From Kineosporiaceae bacterium (lineage in GTDB: Bacteria; Actinomycetota; Actinomycetes; Actinomycetales; Kineosporiaceae), in contig JAEUJN010000027.1 of assembly GCA_016794595.1 (NCBI GenBank), forward strand, positions 1 to 64,000: a DNA stretch of 64,000 nt. Reading direction: 5' to 3'. The translations under genes and the position numbers were made by a program. The notes below the pieces were generated by a model. It saw nothing but the letters and a program-made list of their open reading frames with translations, made no database searches and had not been told where the DNA came from. This document shows, piece after piece, positions 54,086 through 62,402 of this stretch (position 1 is the stretch's first letter; each line of letters begins with the position of its first letter).

Positions 54086-55657
54086 ATGCCGACATCGCCG
54101 AGCCCTGCCGACGAACCCGCTGCCACGCCCACTGACCAGCCCACTGACCAGCCCACTGACCAGCCTGCTGGGGTGGTCCTTCCCCGGGACGAGTCCAGCG
54201 GGGGAGGGCGCAGCACATCTGCCTTCGGGCGCCGGGTGCTCGCGGCGGCGCTGGCGGGGGTCGACGAGGTCGGACGGCGCGCCGTCCTGGCCGAGACCAC
54301 TTGGCGCAGCGGCTATCTGGGGCACTTCCGCCGCGTGCTGGAGGCGGGACTGACCTCGCCGGAGGCTGCTGTCGCCATCGCCGGCTCGGGCCTGGCTGCC
54401 TTCGGTGACGCGATGTGCTGGATCCACCCGGACGGCGGCGAGGTGGCCCTGGCCGAGGTGCTGGGCCCGGGTGCGCCGCCGCCGGACGGTTCCGCCGGCC
54501 AGGTGCACACCCACGAGATCGCCGGCGGCGGGCCGCGGGTGGAGGAGCTGGCCGTGCCCTACCGCGGTCGGCTGCTCGTGGGCGCCGACCTGCACGACCT
54601 GCTCACCGACTGGGCCGAACGTGGGATCGTCGAACCCGGTGTGACGCAGGCCGTCCGGGCAGTGGCCGATCACCCCGAGTGGCTCGCCCTGCCCGGGCAC
54701 ACCGTGATCGCCCTGGGCGCCGGCGCCGAGATCGGGCCGACCCCCACGCTGCTGCGCTGGGGCGCGCGGGTGATCGGCGTCGACCTGCCCCGAGCCGACA
54801 TCTGGCGGCGGGTGCTCGATCAGGCCGAACAGGCCGCCGGCACGCTGGTCGTGCCGGTGCGCCCCGGTGAGGGTTCCCTGCCGGACCGGGCGGGGCTGGA
54901 CCTGCTGACCGAGCTGCCGCTGCTGGCGACCTGGCTGGAAGGACACCTCGGCGGGGACGCCGCGGGCGGCGTCCCGGTGCTGGGCAACTACCTCTACGCG
55001 GACGGCGCCACCAACGTGCGGGTCAGTGCGGCCGGTGACGCTCTGCTCACGGCTCTGCGCCATACCCGGCCCGAGCTGGTGCCGGCGTTCCTGGCCACTC
55101 CGACCGATGTCTTCGCCGTCCCGGCCTCTGCGGTGCAGCGCTCGGCCGCGGCCTACTCCGAGGGGTCCTCGCGCTGGGTGGCTCGGGGGGTGCGCACGCT
55201 GAGTGCCGGGCGGCTGCTGCGCCGCGCCTACCTGCCGGACGCCGACCCGGGCATCAGCGATTCCCTGGTGGCCCAGCAGGGGCCGAACTACGCGCTGGCC
55301 AAGCGCGTCCAGCGCTGGCGGGCCACGGTCGAGCGGTCCGAGGGGCGTGCGGTGTCACTGAACGTGGCACCGCCCACCCGCACTCGCTCGGTGGTCAAGA
55401 ACCGGGCGCTGGCCGCCGCCTACGCCGGGGCGCACCGGTTCGGGGTCGAGGTGTTCGACCCCTCGACCACCCGCGTGGTGATGGCGGCGCTGTTGGTGCA
55501 CGACCTGATGGCCCCTGCCCCCGGGACGCCGACCGAGCACCCGTGGCAGGCCGAGGCGCGTCAGGCCGCCCATGGCGGGCTGTGGACCGGCCCGTTCGAG
55601 CCACGCAGCGCACTGGGCTTGGCCGCGCTGCTCGGCCTGGCCGGCGCCCGCTCCTGA
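54086..55657 (+). CDS. Uncharacterised protein with Rossmann-like core
   Basis: 523 residues, not assigned. N-terminal 45 residues are low-complexity with TDQP repeated three times (12-bp units at 54131-54166). Then a helical part FGRRVLAAALAGVDEVGRRAVLAETTWRSGYLGHFRRVLE. In the middle is a nucleotide-fold-like segment HTVIALGAGAEIGPTPTLL..GARVIGVDLPR, that is beta-(Gly-rich)-alpha-beta-Asp, and later VLGNYLYADGATNVRVSAAGDAL. A late helical part ends in MAALLVHDLMAP. This looks like a large soluble NAD(P)- or SAM-type enzyme, but no catalytic signature is certain. A family A palindrome follows its stop. Confidence 0.75.
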   Translation: MPTSPSPADEPAATPTDQPTDQPTDQPAGVVLPRDESSGGGRSTSAFGRRVLAAALAGVDEVGRRAVLAETTWRSGYLGHFRRVLEAGLTSPEAAVAIAGSGLAAFGDAMCWIHPDGGEVALAEVLGPGAPPPDGSAGQVHTHEIAGGGPRVEELAVPYRGRLLVGADLHDLLTDWAERGIVEPGVTQAVRAVADHPEWLALPGHTVIALGAGAEIGPTPTLLRWGARVIGVDLPRADIWRRVLDQAEQAAGTLVVPVRPGEGSLPDRAGLDLLTELPLLATWLEGHLGGDAAGGVPVLGNYLYADGATNVRVSAAGDALLTALRHTRPELVPAFLATPTDVFAVPASAVQRSAAAYSEGSSRWVARGVRTLSAGRLLRRAYLPDADPGISDSLVAQQGPNYALAKRVQRWRATVERSEGRAVSLNVAPPTRTRSVVKNRALAAAYAGAHRFGVEVFDPSTTRVVMAALLVHDLMAPAPGTPTEHPWQAEARQAAHGGLWTGPFEPRSALGLAALLGLAGARS

Positions 55658-55662
55658 GCGCC

Positions 55663-55720
55663 GACCACCCCGTGATCATGCGCTTTCGAATAGCCGAAAG
55701 TGCATGATCACGGGGTGGTC
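55663..55720. repeat. Long palindrome, family A (copy 2)
   Basis: 26-nt arms GACCACCCCGTGATCATG... and its complement, with a single G-T mismatch and loop AATAGC. The core GTGATCATGC(A/G)CTTTCG is the same as at 18500. Here it lies between convergent genes and could work as a bidirectional terminator. Confidence 0.85.
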
Positions 55721-55721
55721 G

Positions 55722-56762
55722 TCACGAGGGGGCGGGGGCGGGCTCGGTGCTCTCCTGCGCGGGCTCCTGCTCGTCGGTGGCGGCCATCTCCGGTCGCCGG
55801 CGGCGCAGCAGCACCGCCCAGCGCCCCCGCGGACCACGGGTCGAGCCACCGATCTCGGTGCCCGAGACCTCCGTGCCCGGCGAGGCCGCTGCGCGGACGG
55901 CGGCGTGCGCGACGTCGTCCACGCCCTCGCCCTTGCGGACGTCGGGCCGCTGCCGGTCGCCGTCCGGCATCAGGCCCATGGCGGCACACACGCTGGGCAA
56001 CAGCACCGCCGCCATCCGGGCGTAGCCGGCCTCGGAGGGGTGGAAGCGGTCGGCGGCGAACATCTCGTGGGGCCGGGTGGCCAGGTCGTCGGCCAGCAGA
56101 TCGGCCAGCGACACCGAGCGGGCGCCGGCCTCGACCACCACGATGGTCTGCGCCGCGGCCAGCCTCCGGCTCCAGCGGCGGGCGATGTAGCGCAACGGCT
56201 GGGCCAGCGGCTCGACCGTTCCCAGATCGGGGCAGGTGCCGACCACCACCTCGGTGCCCAGTTCGCGCAACCGGCGCACGGCGCCGTCCAGGGCCCGGAC
56301 CGACACCGCGGGTGCCAGGCGATGGGTCACGTCGTTGGCGCCCACCGTGATCACCGCGACATCGGGGGTCGCCCCGTCGGCAAGCAGGCGGTCGATCTGG
56401 GAGTCCAGCTCGCGGGACTCCGCGCCCACCACGCCCGCCACCCGCAGCCGGACCGGCCTGCCGGACAGCGCCGCCAACCCGGTGGCGATCACCGCTCCCG
56501 GGGTGGCCCGCGGGTCACTGGCCCCGAGCCCCACCGAACTGGAGTCGCCCAGCATGGCCAGCTCGATCGGCACCCCGGCGCCGGCGCCGTAGACGCCGTC
56601 CGAGTCCGGTCCGGCCTTGCCGTACGGGGTGCCGATCTGGCGCCGCGCCAGCTTCGCCTCGGCGATCAGGACGCCGAAGCCGGCGGCGCCCAGCCCGGCC
56701 AGGCTGCCGCCACCGAACGCCGCGGCACCGGCGATCCGGCGTGCGGCCCGGATGCGGCTCAT
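55722..56762 (-). CDS. SGNH/GDSL hydrolase family protein
   Basis: 346 residues. Block [17 protein letters not shown] (Ser nucleophile), block [16 protein letters not shown] and block [15 protein letters not shown] (Asp and His) define the SGNH fold. The first 35 residues are hydrophobic after RIRAARRI, probably a signal or membrane anchor, so it likely deacylates an envelope lipid or glycan. The last 80 residues are a charged tail. RBS GGAGGTGATCC is just before the ATG. Confidence 0.87.
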   Translation of the reverse strand: MSRIRAARRIAGAAAFGGGSLAGLGAAGFGVLIAEAKLARRQIGTPYGKAGPDSDGVYGAGAGVPIELAMLGDSSSVGLGASDPRATPGAVIATGLAALSGRPVRLRVAGVVGAESRELDSQIDRLLADGATPDVAVITVGANDVTHRLAPAVSVRALDGAVRRLRELGTEVVVGTCPDLGTVEPLAQPLRYIARRWSRRLAAAQTIVVVEAGARSVSLADLLADDLATRPHEMFAADRFHPSEAGYARMAAVLLPSVCAAMGLMPDGDRQRPDVRKGEGVDDVAHAAVRAAASPGTEVSGTEIGGSTRGPRGRWAVLLRRRRPEMAATDEQEPAQESTEPAPAPS

Positions 56763-56879
56763 GGATCACCTCCCTGCTCCACCCACCGTAACCTTGCTGC
56801 CCGCCGCCCTCGTGCCGGGCAGCGCCACGCCGCGAGGTTCGACGCGCTGGGTCGGTGGCCTGGGTGCCAGGATGACGGT

Positions 56880-58301
56880 ATGTCGAGCCAGATGCGTTAC
56901 GCCGATTCGGTGATCGCCCTGGTGGGGGACACCCCACTGGTCCGGCTGAACCGGGTCACCGAGGCCGACGAGGACGCCGGCCGGCCCGCGGTGGCCGGCC
57001 TGGTGCTGGCCAAGCTCGAGTACCTCAACCCCGGCGGGTCGATCAAGGACCGGATCGCGCTGCGGATGATCGAGGCCGCCGAGGCCGACGGCCGGCTGCG
57101 CCCGGGCGGCACGATCGTCGAACCGACGTCCGGCAACACCGGGGTCGGCCTGGCGCTGGTCGCCCAGCAGCGGGGCTACCGGTGCGTGTTCGTCTGCCCG
57201 GACAAGGTCAGCGAGGACAAGCGCAACGTCCTGAAGGCCTACGGCGCCGAGGTGGTGGTCTGCCCGACGGCGGTCGCCCCCGAGCACCCCGACTCCTACT
57301 ACTCGGTCTCGGACCGGCTCACCCGTGAGCTCCCGGGGGCCTGGAAGCCCGATCAGTACTCCAACCCCGAGGGTCCGGCCAGCCATTACCTGAGCACCGG
57401 GCCGGAGATCTGGCGGGACACGGTGGGCCGGGTCACCCACCTGGTGGCCGGGGTCGGCACCGGTGGGACGATCACCGGCACCGGGCGCTACCTGAAGGAG
57501 GTCTCGGCCGGTCGATCGGCGAGCTCGGGGGGCCCGGTGCAGGTGATCGGGGTCGATCCCGAGGGGTCGGTCTACTCCGGTGGTACCGGCCGGCCCTACC
57601 TGGTCGAGGGGGTCGGCGAGGACTTCTGGCCCACCGCCTACGACCCGAGCGTCCCCGACCGGATCATCGCGGTCAGCGACGCCGACTCGTTCGCGATGAC
57701 CCGCCGCCTGGCTCGCGAGGAGGGTCTGCTGGTGGGGGGATCCTGCGGCATGGCCGTGGTGGCCGCGCTGCAGGTGGCGCGGGAGGCCGGGCCGGAGGCC
57801 GTGGTCGTCGTCCTGCTGCCGGACGGTGGCCGCGGCTACCTGTCGAAGATCTTCAACGACTCCTGGATGGCCTCGTACGGGTTCCTGCACGGGGACGGCG
57901 AGGCGAGGGTCGGCGACGTCCTGCGGGCCAAGTCCGGTGACCTGCCCGCGCTGGTGCACACCCACCCCACCGAGACCGTGCGGGACGCGATCTCGATCCT
58001 GCGGGAGTACCACGTCTCGCAGATGCCGGTGGTCAAGGCCGAGCCACCGGTGACAGCCGGTGAGGTGGCCGGGTCGGTGAACGAGCGCGATCTGCTGGAG
58101 GCGGTGTTCACCGGCAAGGCGGGTCTGGCCGACCCGGTGGAGCGGCACATGGCGGCGCCCCTGCCGCTGGTCGGTGCCGGGGAGGGAGTCGGGGCCGCGC
58201 GGGAGGCGTTGCGGGTGGCCGACGCGTTGATGGTGGTGGACGACGGGAAACCGGTCGGCGTGCTGACCCGGCAGGACCTGCTCGGATTCGTCGCCGGCTG
58301 A
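56880..58301 (+). CDS. cbs: Cystathionine beta-synthase
   Basis: 473 residues. PLP fold type II: VIALVGDTPLVRLNRV, the PLP Lys in NPGGSIKDRIALRMI, phosphate/serine loop EPTSGNTGVGLAL and GTGGTITGTGRYLK, then SGGTGRPYLVEGVGEDF. Two CBS domains follow (about residues 345-400 and 415-470), giving the full eukaryotic-like CBS architecture rather than a cysteine synthase. It makes cystathionine from serine and homocysteine. CAGGAT ends 6 nt before the ATG, a weak leaderless element. A longer upstream frame is antisense to the SGNH gene. Confidence 0.93.
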   Translation: MSSQMRYADSVIALVGDTPLVRLNRVTEADEDAGRPAVAGLVLAKLEYLNPGGSIKDRIALRMIEAAEADGRLRPGGTIVEPTSGNTGVGLALVAQQRGYRCVFVCPDKVSEDKRNVLKAYGAEVVVCPTAVAPEHPDSYYSVSDRLTRELPGAWKPDQYSNPEGPASHYLSTGPEIWRDTVGRVTHLVAGVGTGGTITGTGRYLKEVSAGRSASSGGPVQVIGVDPEGSVYSGGTGRPYLVEGVGEDFWPTAYDPSVPDRIIAVSDADSFAMTRRLAREEGLLVGGSCGMAVVAALQVAREAGPEAVVVVLLPDGGRGYLSKIFNDSWMASYGFLHGDGEARVGDVLRAKSGDLPALVHTHPTETVRDAISILREYHVSQMPVVKAEPPVTAGEVAGSVNERDLLEAVFTGKAGLADPVERHMAAPLPLVGAGEGVGAAREALRVADALMVVDDGKPVGVLTRQDLLGFVAG

Positions 58302-58353
58302 GGCCGGTGCGGCACGTGGTCGTGATCGATCGGCTCGGGAGGGAGCTGGCGGG

Positions 58354-58968
58354 ATGCCCATCAGGGCAGTGATCTTCGATGTGGGGACGGTGCTCGTGCA
58401 CGAGGAGCCGGTCGAGAGGCTGCTCGAGCGCTGGCACGTGCGCGGCGGCGTCCCACTGGACGAACTGGCCGAGGCGGTGGCGACCCTCGACCCGGTGGCC
58501 ACGGCGACCGGCGAGGTCAGCGAACGCCAGCTGGCCGGGGCCCTGGCCGCCCGCTTCGACCTGGACGAGCATCAGGTTGCCGGGTGGATGGCCGACTTCT
58601 GGGACTGGTACTGCGGCACGTCGAACGACATGGTGCGCGACTACGCCCGGGCCCTGCGGCCCCGGTACCGGGTCGCCCTGCTCAGCAACTCGATGGACGG
58701 CGCCCGGCGCGAGGAGTCTGTGCGGCTGCGCTTCGAGGACGACTTCGACCCGATCGTGTACTCCCACGAGGTGGGCATGGCCAAGCCGGATCCCCGGGTG
58801 TTCGAGCACACCCTGTCCCTGCTGGGCTGCGCGCCCCGCGAAGTGGTCTTCGTCGACGATCGGATCGAGAACGTCGAGGCGGCGCAGGCGCTGGGGATCC
58901 GGTCGCTGCGGCACATCGACTCGGTGAGCACGATGTCTGCCCTCGATCGTCTGCTCGATCGGTTCTGA
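58354..58968 (+). CDS. HAD superfamily hydrolase
   Basis: 204 residues. Motif I VIFDVGTVLV (nucleophile Asp; Gly at the second position as in the YihX-type subgroup), cap helices at 20-90, motif II LLSNSMD, motif III Lys in GMAKPDPRVFEH and motif IV VFVDDRIENVEAA. Likely a sugar- or small-phosphate phosphatase. GGGAGGGAG is well placed before the ATG; the gene follows cbs by 52 nt. Confidence 0.9.
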   Translation: MPIRAVIFDVGTVLVHEEPVERLLERWHVRGGVPLDELAEAVATLDPVATATGEVSERQLAGALAARFDLDEHQVAGWMADFWDWYCGTSNDMVRDYARALRPRYRVALLSNSMDGARREESVRLRFEDDFDPIVYSHEVGMAKPDPRVFEHTLSLLGCAPREVVFVDDRIENVEAAQALGIRSLRHIDSVSTMSALDRLLDRF

Positions 58969-59004
58969 GCGGTTCGCCCGACCCGGTCAAGGCGGCCGCC
59001 GGTC

Positions 59005-60315
59005 GTGTCGACCTGCAAGGGTGTGAGCGCAGGTCCGGAGTTCCTCGCGACGCCTGCTCGGTCGCCCGGCGGCCGGGGTGCGGGCAGCGACTTCACGGTG
59101 ACCGGGCCGCTGCTCGGCCCGCTCTGGCTGACCTGCGGCATCACCTTCCTGTTCGGCGGGTTGATGCTCGCCGACCGGGGCCGGGGCCTGTGGATCGCCG
59201 GCGGCCTGATCGCGATGGTGTTCGGGATCGCGGTCTGGCGGGTCGCCTGGTCGCGGGTGCCCTGCGCGCTGCCGCGCAGCATGCCCTACCTCGCGGCCGT
59301 GGTGCTGACCCCGCTGGCGCTGGCCAGCCACGGCGTGGAGCTGATCGTCTGCATCACGGCAGCCCTGCTGTTCGTGTGGACCGGGCTGTCGGCGGAGCCG
59401 GTGGACATCACCGTGGTCAGCGTGCTGGGCTCCTTGGTGATCACCGCGGCGATGGTCAACGCCGTCGGGTGGCGGATCGGGATGCTGACCGCCGCAGCGG
59501 CGCTGCCCTTGCTCGCGGGGCTGGCAGGGTTGCTGCACCGGTTGCGCCGGCATCTCGACCAGGCGGTCCTGGACGCCGAGCTCCACCAGCAGGAGGCCGT
59601 GCGCCTCGAGCACGCTGCCGCCGAGGTGCGCGAGGCCGCCGAACGTGAGCACGCCGAACGCGCCGAACGCGAGCTGAGAACCCGCCAGGAGCGTCAGGCC
59701 GAACTGTCCGCGCACACGGCGGAGCTCAGCGAATCGGCCGTCGGGGTCAGCGACCAGACCCGCACCCTGGCCGCAGCCGTCGAGCAGATGGCGGCCAGCC
59801 TGCCCGAGGTCTCGCAGGCGGCTCAGCGCACGGACGGCATCACCGGGCACGTCGCCGATCTGGCCGACAACGCCACCGCGGTGATGACTCGCCTGGCCGG
59901 CGCCAGCAGCCAGATCATGGCGGCGTCCGAGGTGATCCAGGGCATTGCGGCGCAGACGAACCTGCTGGCGCTGAACGCGACCATCGAGTCGGCGCGAGCC
60001 GGGGAGCTGGGTAAGGGCTTCGCTGTGGTGGCGCAGGAGGTCAAGGGTCTGGCCCACGCCTCGGGCGAGAACGCCCAGGCGATCGGGGCCACCCTGGCCG
60101 AGGTCCGGCGCGAGGTGGACGAGGCCGTGGCCCGGGTGGAGGAGATCTCGACCAGCATGGGCCTTCTGCGGGAGCAGAACGGCTCGCTGGCCTCGACCGT
60201 GATGGAGCAGAACCAGACCGTGGCCGAGATCGCGCGCGGCATCCAGGAGGCCGCATCCGCTGCCGACCGGATGGCGGACGGCGTCCGAGGGCTGGACGAC
60301 CTGTCCCGGGGCTGA
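59005..60315 (+). CDS. Methyl-accepting-chemotaxis-like signalling protein with multi-helix membrane domain
   Basis: 436 residues. About five or six membrane helices (residues 35-175), then a coiled coil beginning with LDAELHQQEAVRLEHAAAEVREAAE. The MCP signalling hairpin tip is IAAQTNLLALNATIESARAG..GKGFAVVAQEVKGLA (about 315-350), nearly consensus. There is no periplasmic sensor domain and no HAMP, so stimulus must enter through the membrane domain. No che genes are in the window. Start is one of GTG 59005 or 59023. Confidence 0.85.
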   Translation: MSTCKGVSAGPEFLATPARSPGGRGAGSDFTVTGPLLGPLWLTCGITFLFGGLMLADRGRGLWIAGGLIAMVFGIAVWRVAWSRVPCALPRSMPYLAAVVLTPLALASHGVELIVCITAALLFVWTGLSAEPVDITVVSVLGSLVITAAMVNAVGWRIGMLTAAAALPLLAGLAGLLHRLRRHLDQAVLDAELHQQEAVRLEHAAAEVREAAEREHAERAERELRTRQERQAELSAHTAELSESAVGVSDQTRTLAAAVEQMAASLPEVSQAAQRTDGITGHVADLADNATAVMTRLAGASSQIMAASEVIQGIAAQTNLLALNATIESARAGELGKGFAVVAQEVKGLAHASGENAQAIGATLAEVRREVDEAVARVEEISTSMGLLREQNGSLASTVMEQNQTVAEIARGIQEAASAADRMADGVRGLDDLSRG

Positions 60316-60330
60316 GGCCCGGTGATCTCC

Positions 60331-60774
60331 TCAGAGCGCAGTGGCCAGCAGCACGGGGATGAGTCGTTCGGTGCGCTGCTGGTAGGCGGCGTACGGCGGG
60401 TAGACCGCGACCGAGCGCTCCCACCACACCTCACGCTCGGCGCCGTCCAGTTCGCGGACCTGGACGTCGAAGGGCTCCGGACCGTCCTGGATCATCACCT
60501 GGTCAGGTGCCGCCGTGACGTTCAGGTACCAGGTCGGGTGCTCAGGTGCCCCGCCCTTGGAGGCGACCAGGGCGTACTGGCCCTCGTGCTCGACCCGCAT
60601 CAGCGCGAACGTGCGCAGCGCCCCGCTGCGGCGGCCCCGGCAGGTGACCAGGATGATCGGGATCCCGGTGTCCCGCAACGTGTTCGCCTCCCGGCCGCCA
60701 CTGGCTCGGTAGGCCTCGACCTGCTCGCGGACCCAGTCGACGGGGTTCGGTTCTTCCTCACCTGTCAGCGGCAT
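60331..60774 (-). CDS. Nitroreductase-family deazaflavin (F420)-dependent oxidoreductase
   Basis: 147 residues, the DUF385/Ddn family. IPIILVTCRGRRSGALRTFALMRVEHEGQYALVASKGGAPEHPTWYLNV (in parts: RGRRSG, and GGAPEHPTWYLN) are the F420-binding motifs. It reduces quinones or other electrophiles with F420H2. The last residues of motif PPYAAYQQRTERLIPVLLA are typical. TACAGT lies 6 nt before the ATG (leaderless). Confidence 0.9.
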   Translation of the reverse strand: MPLTGEEEPNPVDWVREQVEAYRASGGREANTLRDTGIPIILVTCRGRRSGALRTFALMRVEHEGQYALVASKGGAPEHPTWYLNVTAAPDQVMIQDGPEPFDVQVRELDGAEREVWWERSVAVYPPYAAYQQRTERLIPVLLATAL

Positions 60775-60786
60775 GGGCCGACTGTA
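60775..60786 (-). promoter_or_regulatory. Leaderless -10 element before the F420 enzyme
   Basis: Minus-strand TACAGT (60786-60781), 6-nt gap, ATG at 60774. Confidence 0.6.
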
Positions 60787-60850
60787 GTCCGTTGAGAGGG
60801 CGGCGCCGTGGCACGTCCCACGTCGGTCACCGGTACGGCTGTCCGCGCCC

Positions 60851-61282
60851 TCAGGTCACCAGGAGCACGTCGACGTCCAATGCTCGGTAGGTGCGCAGCG
60901 CCCGGTGGTCGCGGGTGACCAGCGGGACCTGCTCCTGGACAGCGACCGCCCCCACCAGGGCGTCATAGACGGACCCGCCGGAGATGCCGAGCTCGGGCAG
61001 CCGTGCCAGCAGGTCCGCCGTGCCCGCCGCGGACAGGAACCGCGAGTGCGGGAAGTTCGTGACGAGCAGGCGGCCAATCGCCGCCGGTGTGCGCCGCGCC
61101 GGCGCGGGCAACCGCGTGAGAACGGAGAACGACTCGAACGCCGCATGTCCGGCCAATCCCAGACGGCGCCGGGCCACCGCGGCGCGCGAGGCGGCCAGGC
61201 CCTCGTGGTCTGCGACGCTCAGCGCGACCGCGACGCTGGTGTCGACCAGCAGTTCGGGTCGGCGATCACCGCTGGTCGGCAT
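60851..61282 (-). CDS. vapC: VapC-like PIN-domain toxin
   Basis: 143 residues. PIN ribonuclease acids: Asp in LLVDTSVAV, Glu in AAFESFSVL, Asp in VYDALVGAVAV and Asp in VTRDHRAL. It should cleave RNA and be neutralised by the protein encoded directly upstream, whose stop it overlaps. ATG at 61282 was chosen (MPTSGDRRPELLVD); another in-frame ATG lies at 61306. Confidence 0.88.
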   Translation of the reverse strand: MPTSGDRRPELLVDTSVAVALSVADHEGLAASRAAVARRRLGLAGHAAFESFSVLTRLPAPARRTPAAIGRLLVTNFPHSRFLSAAGTADLLARLPELGISGGSVYDALVGAVAVQEQVPLVTRDHRALRTYRALDVDVLLVT

Positions 61283-61499
61283 CACGCAGCGCCTGCACGT
61301 CGGCATCGGTCACCACAGAACCGACCGGCGGAACGATCAGCCAGCCGTCGTCGTCCGCCAGGTCGTCCACGGCGATCGGGCGGACTCTCAGGTCGGCGCC
61401 GTCCGACTCCACCTCGACCTCACCCGGGACCAACCCGAGCCGATCGCGCAGCTGCTTGGGGATGACCAGACGGCCGGCAGCATCGATGGTTGCCCTCAT
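61266..61499 (-). CDS. vapB: VapB-like antitoxin (AbrB/SpoVT domain)
   Basis: 77 residues. N-terminal swapped-hairpin DNA-binding domain (TIDAAGRLVIPKQLRDRLGL), then a flexible acidic C-terminal part that should wrap the toxin. It represses its own promoter in known systems. TAACGT lies 6 nt before the ATG, giving a leaderless message, so the antitoxin is made first. Confidence 0.88.
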   Translation of the reverse strand: MRATIDAAGRLVIPKQLRDRLGLVPGEVEVESDGADLRVRPIAVDDLADDDGWLIVPPVGSVVTDADVQALRDADQR

Positions 61500-61511
61500 G
61501 CCATGACGTTA
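61500..61511 (-). promoter_or_regulatory. Leaderless -10 element before vapB
   Basis: Minus-strand TAACGT (61511-61506), 6-nt gap, ATG at 61499. Confidence 0.6.
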
Positions 61512-61523
61512 CCATCTGCCTGG

Positions 61524-62384
61524 TCAGCACCCCAGCGCGGCGACCAGCCGGGCCAGCGTCGGAGCCAGCGCGGCGTCCACCCGGTGGGTGGCCTCGCCGT
61601 CACCGCGGGTGGGGCCGCGGGTGATGATCACGATCGGGACGCCGCGCGCGGCCGCTCGCCGGACGAACCGGTAGCCGGACATCACCGCCAATGAGGAACC
61701 GAGCACCACCAGCGCGTTCGCGGCGTCCGTGAGCGCGAAGCAGTACTCGACCCGGCCGGGTGGCACCGAGTCGCCGAAGAACACGACGTCCGGCTTGAGC
61801 GTGTCCTGCCCGCACGAGGTGCACAGCGGGACGACGAAGCGCTCGACGTCCACCTCGTCCAGCCGGACGTCGCCGTCCGGGCGGATCTCGTCGCCCCGGA
61901 CGACGAAACCCGGGTTGTCCGAACGCATCCGGGCATCCAGCGCGGTCCGTGAGGAGCGCTCACCGCAGGTCAGGCAGACCACATCGCGCAGCGCACCGTG
62001 CAACTCGACCACATCGGGGCTGCCCGCGGCTTGGTGCAGCCCATCGACGTTCTGGGTGATCAGTGCGCCCAGGTGCCCGGCGCGCTGCAATCGGGCCACG
62101 GCACGGTGAGCCTCGTTGGGCTGCACCGTGGCCATGCGTTGCCAGCCGACGAACGAGCGCGCCCAGTAGCGACGTCGAGCGGCCGAGGAGGCCCGGAACT
62201 CGTTGTACTGCATGGGTTCCACGCGCCGGGTGCCGTCCGGGCCGCGATAGTCGGGGATGCCGCTGTCGGTGCTCATCCCGGCCCCGGTGAGCACCAGGGC
62301 AGAGGCCTCGCGCAACAGCTCGGCGATCGGCAGCAGGTCGCTGTCACCGGTCGCTGCGGCGAGCCGCGCGGCGTCCTGGCTCAT
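61524..62384 (-). CDS. Sirtuin (NAD-dependent protein deacylase, Sir2 family)
   Basis: 286 residues. [32 protein letters not shown], catalytic His in [17 protein letters not shown], zinc Cys pairs CLTCG and CTSCG, then [12 protein letters not shown] and [15 protein letters not shown]. This is the class II (SIRT4-like) pattern. It removes acyl groups from Lys using NAD. Leaderless start: TAGCAT, 6 nt, ATG. Confidence 0.94.
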   Translation of the reverse strand: MSQDAARLAAATGDSDLLPIAELLREASALVLTGAGMSTDSGIPDYRGPDGTRRVEPMQYNEFRASSAARRRYWARSFVGWQRMATVQPNEAHRAVARLQRAGHLGALITQNVDGLHQAAGSPDVVELHGALRDVVCLTCGERSSRTALDARMRSDNPGFVVRGDEIRPDGDVRLDEVDVERFVVPLCTSCGQDTLKPDVVFFGDSVPPGRVEYCFALTDAANALVVLGSSLAVMSGYRFVRRAAARGVPIVIITRGPTRGDGEATHRVDAALAPTLARLVAALGC

Positions 62385-62396
62385 GGGGTGATGCTA
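62385..62396 (-). promoter_or_regulatory. Leaderless -10 element before the sirtuin gene
   Basis: Minus-strand TAGCAT (62396-62391), 6-nt gap, ATG at 62384. Confidence 0.6.
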
Positions 62397-62402
62397 CGTC
62401 GG

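Noticed and set aside
55572-58301. 909-residue fusion ending in cystathionine beta-synthase
   Set aside because: The first 436 codons are antisense to the SGNH hydrolase; CBS homology starts at the ATG at 56880.
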